Assembly (NCBI RefSeq): GCF_023746595.1
Contig: NZ_CP080572.1
Coordinates: 1,162,530 to 1,226,529 of the forward strand
DNA: 64,000 nt
Reading direction: 5' to 3'
From: Thermococcus argininiproducens
Lineage (GTDB): Archaea > Methanobacteriota_B > Thermococci > Thermococcales > Thermococcaceae
The position numbers and the translations under genes were made by a program. The stretch's first letter is position 1, and each line of letters begins with the position of its first letter. Below, piece after piece: positions 7,405-16,306 of this stretch. The notes under the pieces are model-generated. The model did no database searches and was not told the origin of the DNA. It was given only the letters and a program-made list of their open reading frames with translations.

Positions 7405-9582
7405 ATGCAAAAACACCTAAAAGTAATTTTTGTAATTGCTTTATTGTTTTTCTCAAGTATGTGCATAGGCAAGAAGGAGACATTAACGACAAACTCCTCA
7501 GTTCCTATTCTAGAAACATCCGAGAAAGATCTCTACTCCACTTGGCTTAGAAATGAAACCAGATATTTTACGATTTATTATCCAAAAATTAAGGAAGAGG
7601 GATTTAATTTCAACATCAGGTATCTTCTAGTAGGGATTGACTATGTTTACGAAAGTTACTCAAAAGCTTTTGGAAAAACTTCAGAAAAGATTGAACTCTA
7701 TATTTATCCAAGTGAAGTGGAGTTAAAGTTTGATTATCCAACAGAACTTCCATGGTATATTGAGGGAAACAAGATATTTACCTTTATTGAGATGGATACA
7801 AAGAGTTTTAACTACTACAGAGTGGAAAGTGCTTTGATAGCGTATTTAACTGGAAAAGTAAACGGATTGACCTTTGTATTTCCGTTTTTGGGTGATTTTT
7901 ACTTTAGAGGAGCAGATGACCTCAAAGATGTATCTTTTGAGGAACTTCTTTCCCTAGCTGATAGTCAGAATATCGATGAGGTCATGGATTACAAGGACAA
8001 CATAATTGATTTTGTGGGTTTTCTTGTGCATAGATATGGGGTTGAAGAAGTTTTGAAGCTTCTTGAGAGTGATAGTCCTTCTAAAATAATAAGAGAGCTA
8101 CCCAACGTTAAGGGGGAATATGAAAGGTTTGTTGAGTGGTTTTGGGGTGGGGGGATAATAGATGGGTTACTTGAAATTAAGGACATAAACTTGACAGTTG
8201 TTCTTGAAGAAGAAAAGGCGTTTTTCTTGGCAAATGAGAGTATTAAAGTGAGCTACCTAAAGAAATACTACCCATTCTTTGTCAAAAGCGTCTATCTCAA
8301 TATAAGAGGAATGAGCACTCAATATTTGCAAAGTTTTTCTTTTCTGCTTCCCTATGAACAGAGAGAGACTTATGAAATATCTTATATCGGAAACTACAGC
8401 ATTCAACCATTAACGTATGATGAGGATATTCATTATGCACTTTCTGGAAAGTTTATAATCCCCAACATGACTCTTATTGGCAATGCTCATTTATTCCCTC
8501 AGCCTGTGGGCCAATATCTCCCCCAAGGAAAAATTGAAGTAAAAAGTCAAAATGTAGCTTTTGCAACAACACTACCCAGTCAGGATGTATTCCTTGCAAC
8601 GGGTAAGTTTAAGAGCTTTAAAGGCTTTGTTAATGGAACATCCGTCGAATTTTACTATACTGGAGGTGTAGAGACTCCATCAACAGTGTTTAAACAAGCC
8701 TTGAGTGCTTTTAGATACATAAAAGAATGGTTCGAAGTTCCAACGTCCCAATTTAAGGTTGTTTATACAGAGGAAGGTATTAAAGAAAACATTTACTGGT
8801 CAAGAGATTTGCTTGTTTATAGACCCTGGTGGGGATATCATGAGCGGTATTTTGTAGTGGGGCTCTATCATAGTTGGTTTGATAGTGTAAAAATAAAGCC
8901 AGGTGATATCTGGGTGTTAAGAGGCCTATCCCCACTGTTGGAAGCAGTTCGGCTAGATAAGCTTAAGGATTACAAAGAGAGTGCAGTATATCGTTATAAG
9001 GCAGATTTACGTGATTTTCCCGAATCTGGATACCCACTTGTTGAGAGCTATAAATACTTCTACAGTGATAGACTATGGATGAAGAATTCAATGGTATACA
9101 AGGGTTTCTTAACATTTTATCTCCTCTACACCCACACAGGGGAAGAAGCTTTCAAAGAGACTCTAAGAGAATTTTCTAAGAAAACACTCTTCAAAGAAGC
9201 TGACTTTGAAGACTTTGTAAAACTTCTAGCTGAGAAATTTGGAGACGATAAAGTGCTCTTGATATGGAAAACATGGACAACAAAGCCTGCACTGCCAAAT
9301 CTCACATTGGAAAATGTCGAGATTATGAAAACTGATGCCAATTACACCTTAAAATTCACCTTAGTGGACACAAATGGCTTTGCTTTTCCATTCAAGATTA
9401 TGATAATAGGATGGCAGGGCCAGAGAGTTGAAGTAGAAGGTTTTTATTATGGAAAGCCTCAAGAAGTTGAAATTTTCCTCTCTGGAGAGCCAAAGGAAGT
9501 CGTAATATCTGGAGCACCCTTCCTAAGCAAGAACTTTGACATAGAGGTAAATGGAAGTAAGATATACGTGACTATCCCTTAA
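7405..9582 (+). CDS. Secreted lipoprotein related to M1-type peptidases, catalytic motif lost
   Basis: About 725 aa. ATG at 7405 is preferred (SD GGGGTG six bases before); a GTG at 7396 is in frame. The N terminus is a hydrophobic signal with a lipobox-like SSMC, so it is probably a lipid-anchored extracellular protein. The part around YHSWFDSVKI (about 495) lines up with HEISHSWFGTYV of the peptidase at 36.6-38.3 kb, but the first His and the catalytic Glu are gone, as is the downstream zinc-ligand Glu. It is therefore a likely non-catalytic relative. The 7.2-7.4 kb stretch upstream holds the divergent his promoter. Its 3' end overlaps the next, convergent gene by 11 bp. Function unknown. 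Confidence 0.8.
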   Translation: MQKHLKVIFVIALLFFSSMCIGKKETLTTNSSVPILETSEKDLYSTWLRNETRYFTIYYPKIKEEGFNFNIRYLLVGIDYVYESYSKAFGKTSEKIELYIYPSEVELKFDYPTELPWYIEGNKIFTFIEMDTKSFNYYRVESALIAYLTGKVNGLTFVFPFLGDFYFRGADDLKDVSFEELLSLADSQNIDEVMDYKDNIIDFVGFLVHRYGVEEVLKLLESDSPSKIIRELPNVKGEYERFVEWFWGGGIIDGLLEIKDINLTVVLEEEKAFFLANESIKVSYLKKYYPFFVKSVYLNIRGMSTQYLQSFSFLLPYEQRETYEISYIGNYSIQPLTYDEDIHYALSGKFIIPNMTLIGNAHLFPQPVGQYLPQGKIEVKSQNVAFATTLPSQDVFLATGKFKSFKGFVNGTSVEFYYTGGVETPSTVFKQALSAFRYIKEWFEVPTSQFKVVYTEEGIKENIYWSRDLLVYRPWWGYHERYFVVGLYHSWFDSVKIKPGDIWVLRGLSPLLEAVRLDKLKDYKESAVYRYKADLRDFPESGYPLVESYKYFYSDRLWMKNSMVYKGFLTFYLLYTHTGEEAFKETLREFSKKTLFKEADFEDFVKLLAEKFGDDKVLLIWKTWTTKPALPNLTLENVEIMKTDANYTLKFTLVDTNGFAFPFKIMIIGWQGQRVEVEGFYYGKPQEVEIFLSGEPKEVVISGAPFLSKNFDIEVNGSKIYVTIP

Positions 9583-10372
9583 TCTCAAACTCTAGTTCGA
9601 GTGTTAGTGTCTCCTCTACTCCTATTCCCATCACATTTTTTACTATCTTATATTTTCCAGGGGATAAGGGATGTGGATTCCAATCCCCATCAAGATACAC
9701 TAACCTAATTTCCTGAGTCCAAGATTTTCCTGGCATAAGTTCATGGCCCTCGAGAGTAAAAGCCATTCCCAGTTTAACCTTTTTCCAGCTTCCATTTTCA
9801 AATCTATAGATCTCATATGGGTTTCCTAGTAGTATTGGTACTTTGCCTATATTTTTAACTGTTAGTGTTGCGGTTTCCCCCGAGTTGTAGATCTCCTTAT
9901 TAAGATGCATTTCTGCACGAAAATCTTGAATTGGGACAAAGACTGTGGAGTATAAGCTATCAATCAGACTACAATTCTCATCAAAAACATACACAGAAAG
10001 AGCATAAGTAACGTTCTGATCAGGGGGGAGGATGAATTCAGCATGCCAGTCATTTTCGGTGTATAAAATCTTCCAGCCGTCCTTAATTTTCTTATAAATG
10101 ACAAAAATTACTGTTCCATTATAATTTGGAGGCACATCCTGAGCTTCAAATCCAACTATTTTTCTTGGGGGTTTGTAACCTGCACTTATCCAGTATCCTA
10201 CTTTTCCAGGGCAACAGAAGAAGGAATGATTAGAGGCAGGCCTTAAAGGTTCTGGAGGAATTTCACAGGGAAGGATTTTTTGATTGTATCCCTGTGTATC
10301 CTTAGACGAAATAATTAGATAAGTAGATGCAATTATAAGTAACAAAAGTGCTATGTAAATAGTCCTTTTCAT
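9572..10372 (-). CDS. Secreted protein with C-terminal Ig-like domain
   Basis: About 266 aa from the ATG at 10372; another ATG three codons earlier (10381) is possible, and neither has a strong SD. Residues 2-22 form a signal peptide or membrane anchor. The C-terminal ~110 residues (NSGETATLTVKNIGKVPILLG, then ENGSWKKV, LMPGKSW, LSPGKYKI) have the pattern of bacterial Ig-like domains found on secreted proteins. The middle has a Cys pair (SFFCCPG). It converges on the upstream lipoprotein gene. Function unknown; presumably surface or extracellular. Confidence 0.75.
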   Translation of the reverse strand: MKRTIYIALLLLIIASTYLIISSKDTQGYNQKILPCEIPPEPLRPASNHSFFCCPGKVGYWISAGYKPPRKIVGFEAQDVPPNYNGTVIFVIYKKIKDGWKILYTENDWHAEFILPPDQNVTYALSVYVFDENCSLIDSLYSTVFVPIQDFRAEMHLNKEIYNSGETATLTVKNIGKVPILLGNPYEIYRFENGSWKKVKLGMAFTLEGHELMPGKSWTQEIRLVYLDGDWNPHPLSPGKYKIVKNVMGIGVEETLTLELEFEIKG

Positions 10373-10460
10373 AGTTACCATCTATTATGAGAGATAGCGT
10401 CACAACATCATAAATTTTAGGCTTCAACTCCAAATTAAAACTAAAGGAAAAGAGAGAAAA

Positions 10461-11738
10461 TCACTCTTTCATTGGTAGGCCATAGTCGAAGGAGTAGTAA
10501 ACCTTCTGGAATTGCTTTCTGAACTCGAAGACGTCCTTTTCGACTTTCTTTGGATCTTCCTTATCAAGAAGGACTCTTCTCATGAATCTTGCTATCTCCT
10601 TTATATCGTCTTCCATCATTCCAACTCTTGTCATCTCTTGAACACCAATTCTTAGACCGCTTGGAGTGTTGACCTTTTCAAGTGGGTCCCATGGGAGAAG
10701 GTTCTTGTTGAGGATTATGCCAGCCTCTTCCAATAGTGGAGCGGCCCATCCGCCACCTGCTTCGTGGAGCTCACTAACATCAACAATGACCTGGTGGCTT
10801 TCGGTATAACCTTTGTCCTCCCCAATGACTTTGAACCCTTCTTCTGCCATTGCTTCAGCTAGGGCCTTTGCGTTCTTGACAATTTGCTCCGCATAAGCTT
10901 TACCGAATTCAAGCATTTCTGCAGCTGTGATAACTTTTCCAGCCATGTGGTGCAAGTGGTGGTTGCTTAGGACGCCAGGGAAGATTGCCCACTGGAGCTT
11001 GGCTGTGTCTTCACCAAGATCCTTGTAGAGTATAACACCACCTTGTGGTCCTGGGAATGTTTTGTGGGTTGATGAAGTTATAACATCTGCCCCCTCTCTA
11101 AGTGGGTCTTGGAACTTTCCTCCACCGATTAATCCCAAGACGTGGGCGGCATCATACATAACATAAGCTCCAACCTCTTTAGCAACTGGAGCTAGTTCTT
11201 TAACTGGGTGTGGGAATGGGAATAGTGAACCACCAAACACGACTATCTTTGGCTCAAGCTCTCTAATCATTTGGGCTGCTTTGTCAACATCAATGTTAAA
11301 TTCCTCATTATCGAAAGGCCAGGTATGTACTTCTAATCCCCTCATACCAGCAGCTCCAAAAGGCATATGGCTTATGTGTCCACCATGAGAAGTGTGGAGG
11401 ACTATTGCTTTATCTCCAGCTTGGGTAAGTCCAAAGAATGCAGCCTGGTTAGCGTTGGTTCCAGAAATTGGTCTCAAATCGGCAAAATCGCTCTGGAATA
11501 GTTTACAGAAGAGGTCGACACCTATAAGCTCAACTTCATCAACATACTTACATCCTTGATAGTATCTTTGTTTTGGCCATCCTTCAGCATACTTATGCAT
11601 AAAACCGCTTGCCACGGCTCTTGTAACACTTGGAGAGGTTATATTCTCACTTGCAATCAAGTTTATTGTGGAGCTCCTCCAGTTTTCATGGCCATCAATA
11701 AATTCCAATACTTTATCTTTATACATCTGGTAGCTCAT
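10461..11738 (-). CDS. glyA: Serine hydroxymethyltransferase
   Basis: A PLP enzyme interconverting serine and glycine with transfer of a C1 unit to a pterin carrier. 425 aa. DAAHVLGL at 196-203 and the Schiff-base lysine K226 in STHKTFPGPQGG are clear; SENITSP at 30-36 is also typical. SD GGGGTGATAC precedes the ATG at 11738. Single gene, divergent from the sirtuin. gcvT, folP and an RFA-P synthase homologue elsewhere in the window belong to the same C1/pterin theme; the archaeal carrier is likely a modified pterin rather than folate. Confidence 0.97.
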   Translation of the reverse strand: MSYQMYKDKVLEFIDGHENWRSSTINLIASENITSPSVTRAVASGFMHKYAEGWPKQRYYQGCKYVDEVELIGVDLFCKLFQSDFADLRPISGTNANQAAFFGLTQAGDKAIVLHTSHGGHISHMPFGAAGMRGLEVHTWPFDNEEFNIDVDKAAQMIRELEPKIVVFGGSLFPFPHPVKELAPVAKEVGAYVMYDAAHVLGLIGGGKFQDPLREGADVITSSTHKTFPGPQGGVILYKDLGEDTAKLQWAIFPGVLSNHHLHHMAGKVITAAEMLEFGKAYAEQIVKNAKALAEAMAEEGFKVIGEDKGYTESHQVIVDVSELHEAGGGWAAPLLEEAGIILNKNLLPWDPLEKVNTPSGLRIGVQEMTRVGMMEDDIKEIARFMRRVLLDKEDPKKVEKDVFEFRKQFQKVYYSFDYGLPMKE

Positions 11739-11782
11739 AGTATCACCCCAGTACTTTTTTGCATGTGATATTTACATCAATG

Positions 11783-11794
11783 TAATTTAAATCT
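11783..11794 (-). promoter_or_regulatory. Candidate glyA TATA box
   Basis: Minus strand GATTTAAATTAC, about 45-55 bases before the glyA ATG. It would give a start site near 11762 and a short leader holding the SD. Confidence 0.4.
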
Positions 11795-11808
11795 TGCCGT
11801 TGGAATAC

Positions 11809-11818
11809 CTTTAAAAAT
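11809..11818 (+). promoter_or_regulatory. Candidate TATA box for the sirtuin gene
   Basis: CTTTAAAAAT, about 30 bases before the ATG at 11847, implying a very short leader. Confidence 0.35.
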
Positions 11819-11846
11819 TTCAAGGGAGAATTAAAGGCGATGCCAT

Positions 11847-12614
11847 ATGATAGAAGAGGCAGCAAAACTCATTACTCACTCTCGTTTTTTAATAGCTTTT
11901 ACAGGAGCAGGAATAAGTGCTGAAAGTGGTGTTCCTACCTTCAGAGACAAAGGAGGTCTATGGGAGAAATATAAAATTGAAGATGTGGCTACTCCAGAGG
12001 CTTTCAAACGAAACCCTGGACGGGTATGGGAATTTTATAAAATGCGGATGCAGCTTATGAAAAATGTGAGACCAAATCCAGCACACTTAACTTTGACAGA
12101 ACTTGAGAATATGGGAATCTTAAAGGCAGTTATAACTCAGAACATAGATAATCTTCATAAGATGGCAGGAACTAAGACTGTTATAGAGTTACATGGGAAC
12201 ATTTACTCTGTCAAATGCTCCAACTGTGAGTATAAAGAAAATTTGTTAGAAACTAGGAAGCTTGATGAGTTCTTGATGGAAAGAAGGATCCCAAAATGTC
12301 CAAAATGTGGATCATTTATTCGCCCTGATGTGGTGTGGTTTGGAGAATCTCTACCTCAAGAAACTCTTCAAAAAGCGTTTAAACTCGCCGAACGGGCCGA
12401 TATTTGTCTTGTTATAGGGACAAGTGGACAAGTTTTTCCAGCTGCATATATTCCCTACATTGTCAAAGATAGTGGGGGATACGTAATAGAAATCAACCTT
12501 AAGGAAAGTGGAATAACTCCAATAGCAGACTTGTTCCTAAAGGGAAATGCCGGCGAAATTATGAGGCTTCTTTTAAGGAAGGTTAAAGTTTGTTTGAAGA
12601 ACAAAAAATGTTAG
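11847..12614 (+). CDS. cobB: NAD-dependent protein deacylase, Sir2 family
   Basis: 255 aa. [15 protein letters not shown] at 20-34 binds NAD, QNIDNLH at 98-104 and catalytic H116 in ELHGN are present, and a zinc site is formed by C124/C127 and C151/C154. WEFYKMRM contains the Y64/R67 pair typical of class III sirtuins, which favour acidic acyl groups such as succinyl over acetyl; that specificity is inferred. Known archaeal substrates include Alba-type chromatin proteins. It is followed after 8 bp by a DUF3783 gene. Confidence 0.95.
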   Translation: MIEEAAKLITHSRFLIAFTGAGISAESGVPTFRDKGGLWEKYKIEDVATPEAFKRNPGRVWEFYKMRMQLMKNVRPNPAHLTLTELENMGILKAVITQNIDNLHKMAGTKTVIELHGNIYSVKCSNCEYKENLLETRKLDEFLMERRIPKCPKCGSFIRPDVVWFGESLPQETLQKAFKLAERADICLVIGTSGQVFPAAYIPYIVKDSGGYVIEINLKESGITPIADLFLKGNAGEIMRLLLRKVKVCLKNKKC

Positions 12615-12622
12615 GTGGTTGT

Positions 12623-13018
12623 ATGATACTTGTGATAGGATTTGAAAAGGAAGAGTTTTCTAGGATTAAGGAGATGTTAGATGAATTTGAGGTTTATGAA
12701 GTTCCTGAATACTGCAGAGATTGGATAATTGAAGAAGTAGTTGAAAAAGCCCCCTCTTTTGAGGGTAGTGGAAACTGGCATTGGAGGAAGTTCATTATAA
12801 TGCATGACATTCCAAATGAGAGTGTAAAGGAGGTTATAGGGAGAGTCCGGTCGTTAGGCATTAAGGAGATAATTTTTGCCACCACAACACCGACATCCCT
12901 ATCTTGGATGCTGGAAGACCTTCTCAAAGAACTCATCCGAGAAGATGAGTACTTTAGAAGGCTAAAAGAAGAGCAAAAGAAAATGAAAACCTTCTACTTG
13001 GACATTGGAAAAAGTTAA
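12623..13018 (+). CDS. DUF3783 family protein
   Basis: 131 aa from ATG at 12623 (SD GGTGG); an in-frame earlier start at 12590 would run into cobB and lacks an SD. Predicted alpha/beta fold with a central [21 protein letters not shown] stretch, typical of the small DUF3783 domain; the C terminus is a charged helix. No catalytic motif is seen. Probably co-transcribed with cobB. Function unknown. Confidence 0.8.
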   Translation: MILVIGFEKEEFSRIKEMLDEFEVYEVPEYCRDWIIEEVVEKAPSFEGSGNWHWRKFIIMHDIPNESVKEVIGRVRSLGIKEIIFATTTPTSLSWMLEDLLKELIREDEYFRRLKEEQKKMKTFYLDIGKS

Positions 13019-13053
13019 AATACTTCTCACCTTTTTATTGGATGGGGATGAAT

Positions 13054-13773
13054 ATGGTAAAGGTCATATTTTTTGATTTGGATGATACTCTTGTGGATAC
13101 ATCACGTTTGGCTGAACTCGCTAGGAAGAATGCAATAGACAATATGATTCAACATGGTTTTCCTATTGACTTTGAAACTGCTTATAATGAACTAATGGAA
13201 CTTATAAGCGAATATGGGAGCAACTTCCCTCATCATTTTGATTATCTTCTGCGAAGATTCGATCTAAGGTATAACCCTAAATGGGTAGCTGCAGGAGTAA
13301 TAGCTTATCATAATACAAAATTTGCCCATCTTAGGGAAGTTAAAAATGCCAGAAAGGCTCTTATAAAACTCAGAGAGATGGGATATAGACTAGGGATAAT
13401 AACAGATGGCAATCCAATAAAACAATGGGAAAAGGTTTTGAGACTCGATTTGGATGATTTCTTTGAGAATGTTGTAGTATCAGATTTTGAAGGGGTTAAA
13501 AAGCCTCATCCAAAGATCTATCAAAAAGCTTTGAAGATCTTTCGTGTAAACGCTGACGAGGCCGTCATGGTGGGAGATAGGCTTTACTCTGATATCTTTG
13601 GGGCCAAAAGAGTGGGCATGTATACAATATGGTTCCGCTATGGGAAATATGCTCATAAGGAGCTTGAATATGAAGAGTATGCAGACTTTAAGATCAATGA
13701 CCTCCTAGAACTTCCGCAGGTTGTAGAGGTGCTTGAAAATGGTTCAAATAAGGAAGTTCATGCTGGTGGATAA
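13054..13773 (+). CDS. HAD-superfamily phosphatase (PH1421-like)
   Basis: 239 aa. The four HAD motifs are present: [10 protein letters not shown] (about 5-14), IITDGN, K in [11 protein letters not shown] and [10 protein letters not shown]. The cap is a helical C1 type. It resembles the Mg-dependent phosphatase PH1421 of Pyrococcus. Start: ATG at 13054 has SD GGATGGGG six bases before; ATGs at 13042 and 13048 lie inside that SD. The 3' end overlaps the next gene by 35 bp. Substrate unknown. Confidence 0.88.
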   Translation: MVKVIFFDLDDTLVDTSRLAELARKNAIDNMIQHGFPIDFETAYNELMELISEYGSNFPHHFDYLLRRFDLRYNPKWVAAGVIAYHNTKFAHLREVKNARKALIKLREMGYRLGIITDGNPIKQWEKVLRLDLDDFFENVVVSDFEGVKKPHPKIYQKALKIFRVNADEAVMVGDRLYSDIFGAKRVGMYTIWFRYGKYAHKELEYEEYADFKINDLLELPQVVEVLENGSNKEVHAGG

Positions 13774-14302
13774 TTCTTACAAGTCAAAGATACTCAATGG
13801 GAAGAAGAAAACAACTATTAGATTTGGAAATTATGAGGCAAAGCCCGGGAGTGAAGTTTATCTTGCAATAACCCCCAGTGACACAGTAATTGCGAAAGTT
13901 AGAATAACAAACGTGGAGAAAAAGAAGGTTAAAGAGCTCACGATAGAGGATGCTAAAAAGGATGGCTTTAAGGATGTCAAAGAGTTGGTAAAGGCATTAA
14001 ATAAAATTTATGGGGAACTTCATGGAGATGACGAAGTGACAATAATTCATTTTGACATTCTTAAAAAGTTTGATGAGGGTATTCCTCTAAAATGGCTGAA
14101 GGGGCTTAATTACAGAGAACCAGTGGAAATAGCCAAATTATACATTAAAAGTAAATTAAAAGACTCTGCAGATGTTGACTTAATTATTAAAAAAATCTAT
14201 TCTGAGGGTTTAAAGAGTGCTGTGAGAAGATATGGTCCAAAAAGAGTTAAAAATTCACTTTTAAAAGCGTATCACAGGCTTTATGAAGAGGGGAAAATTT
14301 AA
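13739..14302 (+). CDS. ASCH domain protein
   Basis: 187 aa. N-terminal ASCH (PUA-like) domain with the hallmark [10 protein letters not shown] at about residues 22-31 and strands through ~110. ASCH proteins are linked to RNA or modified-nucleoside binding and hydrolysis. The C-terminal ~75 residues are a basic helical extension. ATG at 13739 with SD GAGGTG seven bases upstream; a TTG two codons earlier is less likely. It starts within the end of the HAD gene, so the two are probably translated together. Confidence 0.82.
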   Translation: MVQIRKFMLVDNSYKSKILNGKKKTTIRFGNYEAKPGSEVYLAITPSDTVIAKVRITNVEKKKVKELTIEDAKKDGFKDVKELVKALNKIYGELHGDDEVTIIHFDILKKFDEGIPLKWLKGLNYREPVEIAKLYIKSKLKDSADVDLIIKKIYSEGLKSAVRRYGPKRVKNSLLKAYHRLYEEGKI

Positions 14303-14304
14303 AG

Positions 14305-14757
14305 TTAAAGCGGAAGTTCTGGGGTTTCTTTGTGGACCTTTAATACCACCATTGTATGTGTTGCTACAACACCATCTATCTCTCCGATTTTGTTAAGAAA
14401 ATCATTGAGCTCTGTACTATTTCTAGTTCGTATTTTGAGTATCATATCGTAATCTCCCGTGGTTTCATATATCTCTACAATTTCAGGGTAAGTGACAAGC
14501 TTTTTTGCAACATCTGCGTATTTCCCAGCTCTAGCCTTGATGAGGATGAAGGCCAATAAGTTAAAACCAAGCGACTCTGGATCGGGAATGATTGTGAACC
14601 TCTTTATTATTCCCTTTTCCTTTAACTTTTTGATTCGCTCGTATACAGTTGACTCGGCTAAACCAACTCGCTTAGAAATCTCTCTCAAAGGAGTACGACT
14701 GTTTTTTTGGAGCACTTTTAGGATTTCTTTATCAATATCATCCAAAATCCCTTTCAT
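14305..14757 (-). CDS. Lrp/AsnC family transcriptional regulator (FL11-like)
   Basis: 150 aa. N-terminal winged HTH (LDDIDKEILKVL, then ISKRVGLAESTVYERIKKLKE) and C-terminal RAM/ACT-like ligand domain ending ETTGDYDMILKIRT and MVVLKVHKETPEL. Close in sequence pattern to Pyrococcus FL11 (PH1519), which senses lysine/arginine. ATG at 14757 follows GGTGAG; a TTG five codons earlier is possible. It is divergent from the DRG GTPase and converges on the ASCH gene. Targets unknown. Confidence 0.92.
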   Translation of the reverse strand: MKGILDDIDKEILKVLQKNSRTPLREISKRVGLAESTVYERIKKLKEKGIIKRFTIIPDPESLGFNLLAFILIKARAGKYADVAKKLVTYPEIVEIYETTGDYDMILKIRTRNSTELNDFLNKIGEIDGVVATHTMVVLKVHKETPELPL

Positions 14758-14877
14758 ATTCTCACCGTCCAAAAATTTTTCGAGATAGTATATAAAGTTG
14801 ATGATAACCCCCTAACCATAAATTTATAAAAATCTTCTATAACCTTTAAACGGCGAGAGAGGAAGAGGTGAATAAAA

Positions 14878-16041
14878 ATGCCAACAAACGTAACAGCAGA
14901 GTACTTAGCAGCAGAAGAGGAATACCGACAAGCAAAAAGTATACCGGAGAAAATTAAGGCTCTTGAAAAGATGTATGCTACGGTACCAAAGCACAAGGGA
15001 ACTGAGAAGCTCAGGCTTCAAATCAAACGTAAAATATCAGAACTTAGAAAAGAACTTGAAAAACAGCAAAGTCAGAGAAAGGGTGGAGGTTATTCATTTA
15101 GCGTTAAAAAAGAAGGTGCAGCTCAGATAGTCTTTGCAGGTTTACCTAATGTTGGTAAGTCTTCACTTCTAAAGGCCTTGGCCAATGTGGATATAGATGT
15201 GGCTGATTATCCATTCACAACAGTTGAGCCTATTCCAGGCATGATGAATCATAAAGACGTTCAAATCCAGCTTGTTGAAGTTCCAGGCTTGATTGAAGGG
15301 GCTGCATTAGGCAAAGGTATGGGAACACAACTTTTAAGTGTTATAAGGAATGCAGATGCTATTGCGATAGTTGTAGATCTCTCCCAAGATCCCCTGAGGC
15401 AGATGGAGGTAATCTTAAAGGAGTTTGAGCGTGCTGGAATAAAAGTGAACAAAAGAAGGCCAAAAGTGGATATAAAGAGGATGCCTATGGGAGGCATCAT
15501 CATAAATGGACAGCATTTGATACAAGGAGATGTCTCTGAAGTCATGAAAATGCTTAGAGAAGAGGGTATTCACAGTGCAGAGATTACAGTAAAAGAACCA
15601 GTCACACTCGAGGACTTTTCAGATGCTCTTGATGAGAGCCTTGTGTGGAGAAAGGCAATAATAATAGCAAACAAAGGGGATGCTCCAGGAAGTAAAGAGA
15701 ACTATGAAAAGCTTATTAAGACGTATAATGATAGATTTAAGATAGTACCTGTTTCCGCTAAAAAGAAGGCAAATATTGAGATATTAAAAGAGGAGTTGTA
15801 TCAACTAGCTGATATAATTCGGGTTTTCACCAAGTCCCCAGGAGAAGATCCAGCATATCCCCCTATTGCTCTTAAAAAAGGTTCAACCGTTCTGGATGTA
15901 GCAGAAAGAATTCATAAAGACTTTGCTAAAAACTTTAAATATGCTAGAGTATGGGGAAAGAGTGCGAAGTTCCCTGGACAGAGAGTCGGAGCAGAACATG
16001 TGTTGGAGGATGGAGATATAGTGGAAGTTCATGCGAGATAA
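14878..16041 (+). CDS. DRG-type GTPase with TGS domain
   Basis: 387 aa, archaeal member of the DRG/Obg-related GTPases associated with ribosomes. The N-terminal helical region is followed by G1 AGLPNVGKSS (about 86-95), G2 in DYPFTTVEP, G3 EVPGLIEGA and G4 as ANKGDAP (variant of NKxD). The C-terminal TGS domain (IRVFTKSPG to ILEDGDIVEVH-type end) is intact. SD AGAGGTG before the ATG at 14878. Monocistronic, with a hairpin repeat 23 bases after the stop. Confidence 0.94.
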   Translation: MPTNVTAEYLAAEEEYRQAKSIPEKIKALEKMYATVPKHKGTEKLRLQIKRKISELRKELEKQQSQRKGGGYSFSVKKEGAAQIVFAGLPNVGKSSLLKALANVDIDVADYPFTTVEPIPGMMNHKDVQIQLVEVPGLIEGAALGKGMGTQLLSVIRNADAIAIVVDLSQDPLRQMEVILKEFERAGIKVNKRRPKVDIKRMPMGGIIINGQHLIQGDVSEVMKMLREEGIHSAEITVKEPVTLEDFSDALDESLVWRKAIIIANKGDAPGSKENYEKLIKTYNDRFKIVPVSAKKKANIEILKEELYQLADIIRVFTKSPGEDPAYPPIALKKGSTVLDVAERIHKDFAKNFKYARVWGKSAKFPGQRVGAEHVLEDGDIVEVHAR

Positions 16042-16063
16042 TTATAATTATTACCTCTCTGTT

Positions 16064-16115
16064 TCACTTTTCTTTTGAAACCCTTGCTCTTCAGAGCAGG
16101 GAAGATATTGGTTCT
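16064..16115 (+). repeat. 3'-end hairpin repeat, copy A
   Basis: A pyrimidine run TTTTCTTTTGAAA is followed by hairpin CCTTGCTC-TTCA-GAGCAGGG and GAAGAT. The same pattern, with changes that mostly keep pairing, recurs at 58.5 kb (+) and 42.05 kb (-), and in the tails of the two large elements at 36.6 and 54.0 kb. It lies just downstream of the DRG gene in the same direction and may serve as its terminator or be a solo IS605-type end. Confidence 0.5.
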
Positions 16116-16205
16116 CAAAAGGATAAATCTTCAAAAGAAAAGAGTAATTTTATTTGTCTTACAAAATTGTATCAAAATTGTCTCAATAATGTGTGTAAAT
16201 AATCA

Positions 16206-16219
16206 GAAAAGTATAAATA
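16206..16219 (+). promoter_or_regulatory. Promoter of the NSS transporter gene
   Basis: AAAAGTATAAATAT: a BRE-like purine run plus TATAAATA. The predicted start site is near 16243. A perfect TGCCC-N6-GGGCA inverted repeat at 16251-16266 lies just downstream and could be an operator in the ~60-base leader. The rest of 16042-16306 holds only repeat A. Confidence 0.5.
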
Positions 16220-16306
16220 TGAGTACTGCTCACATATTAATGCTATATATTGCCCTCTATGGGGCATTGTAGTACTTATTTATAAACCTCTTTGGGGGAT
16301 TTTAAT

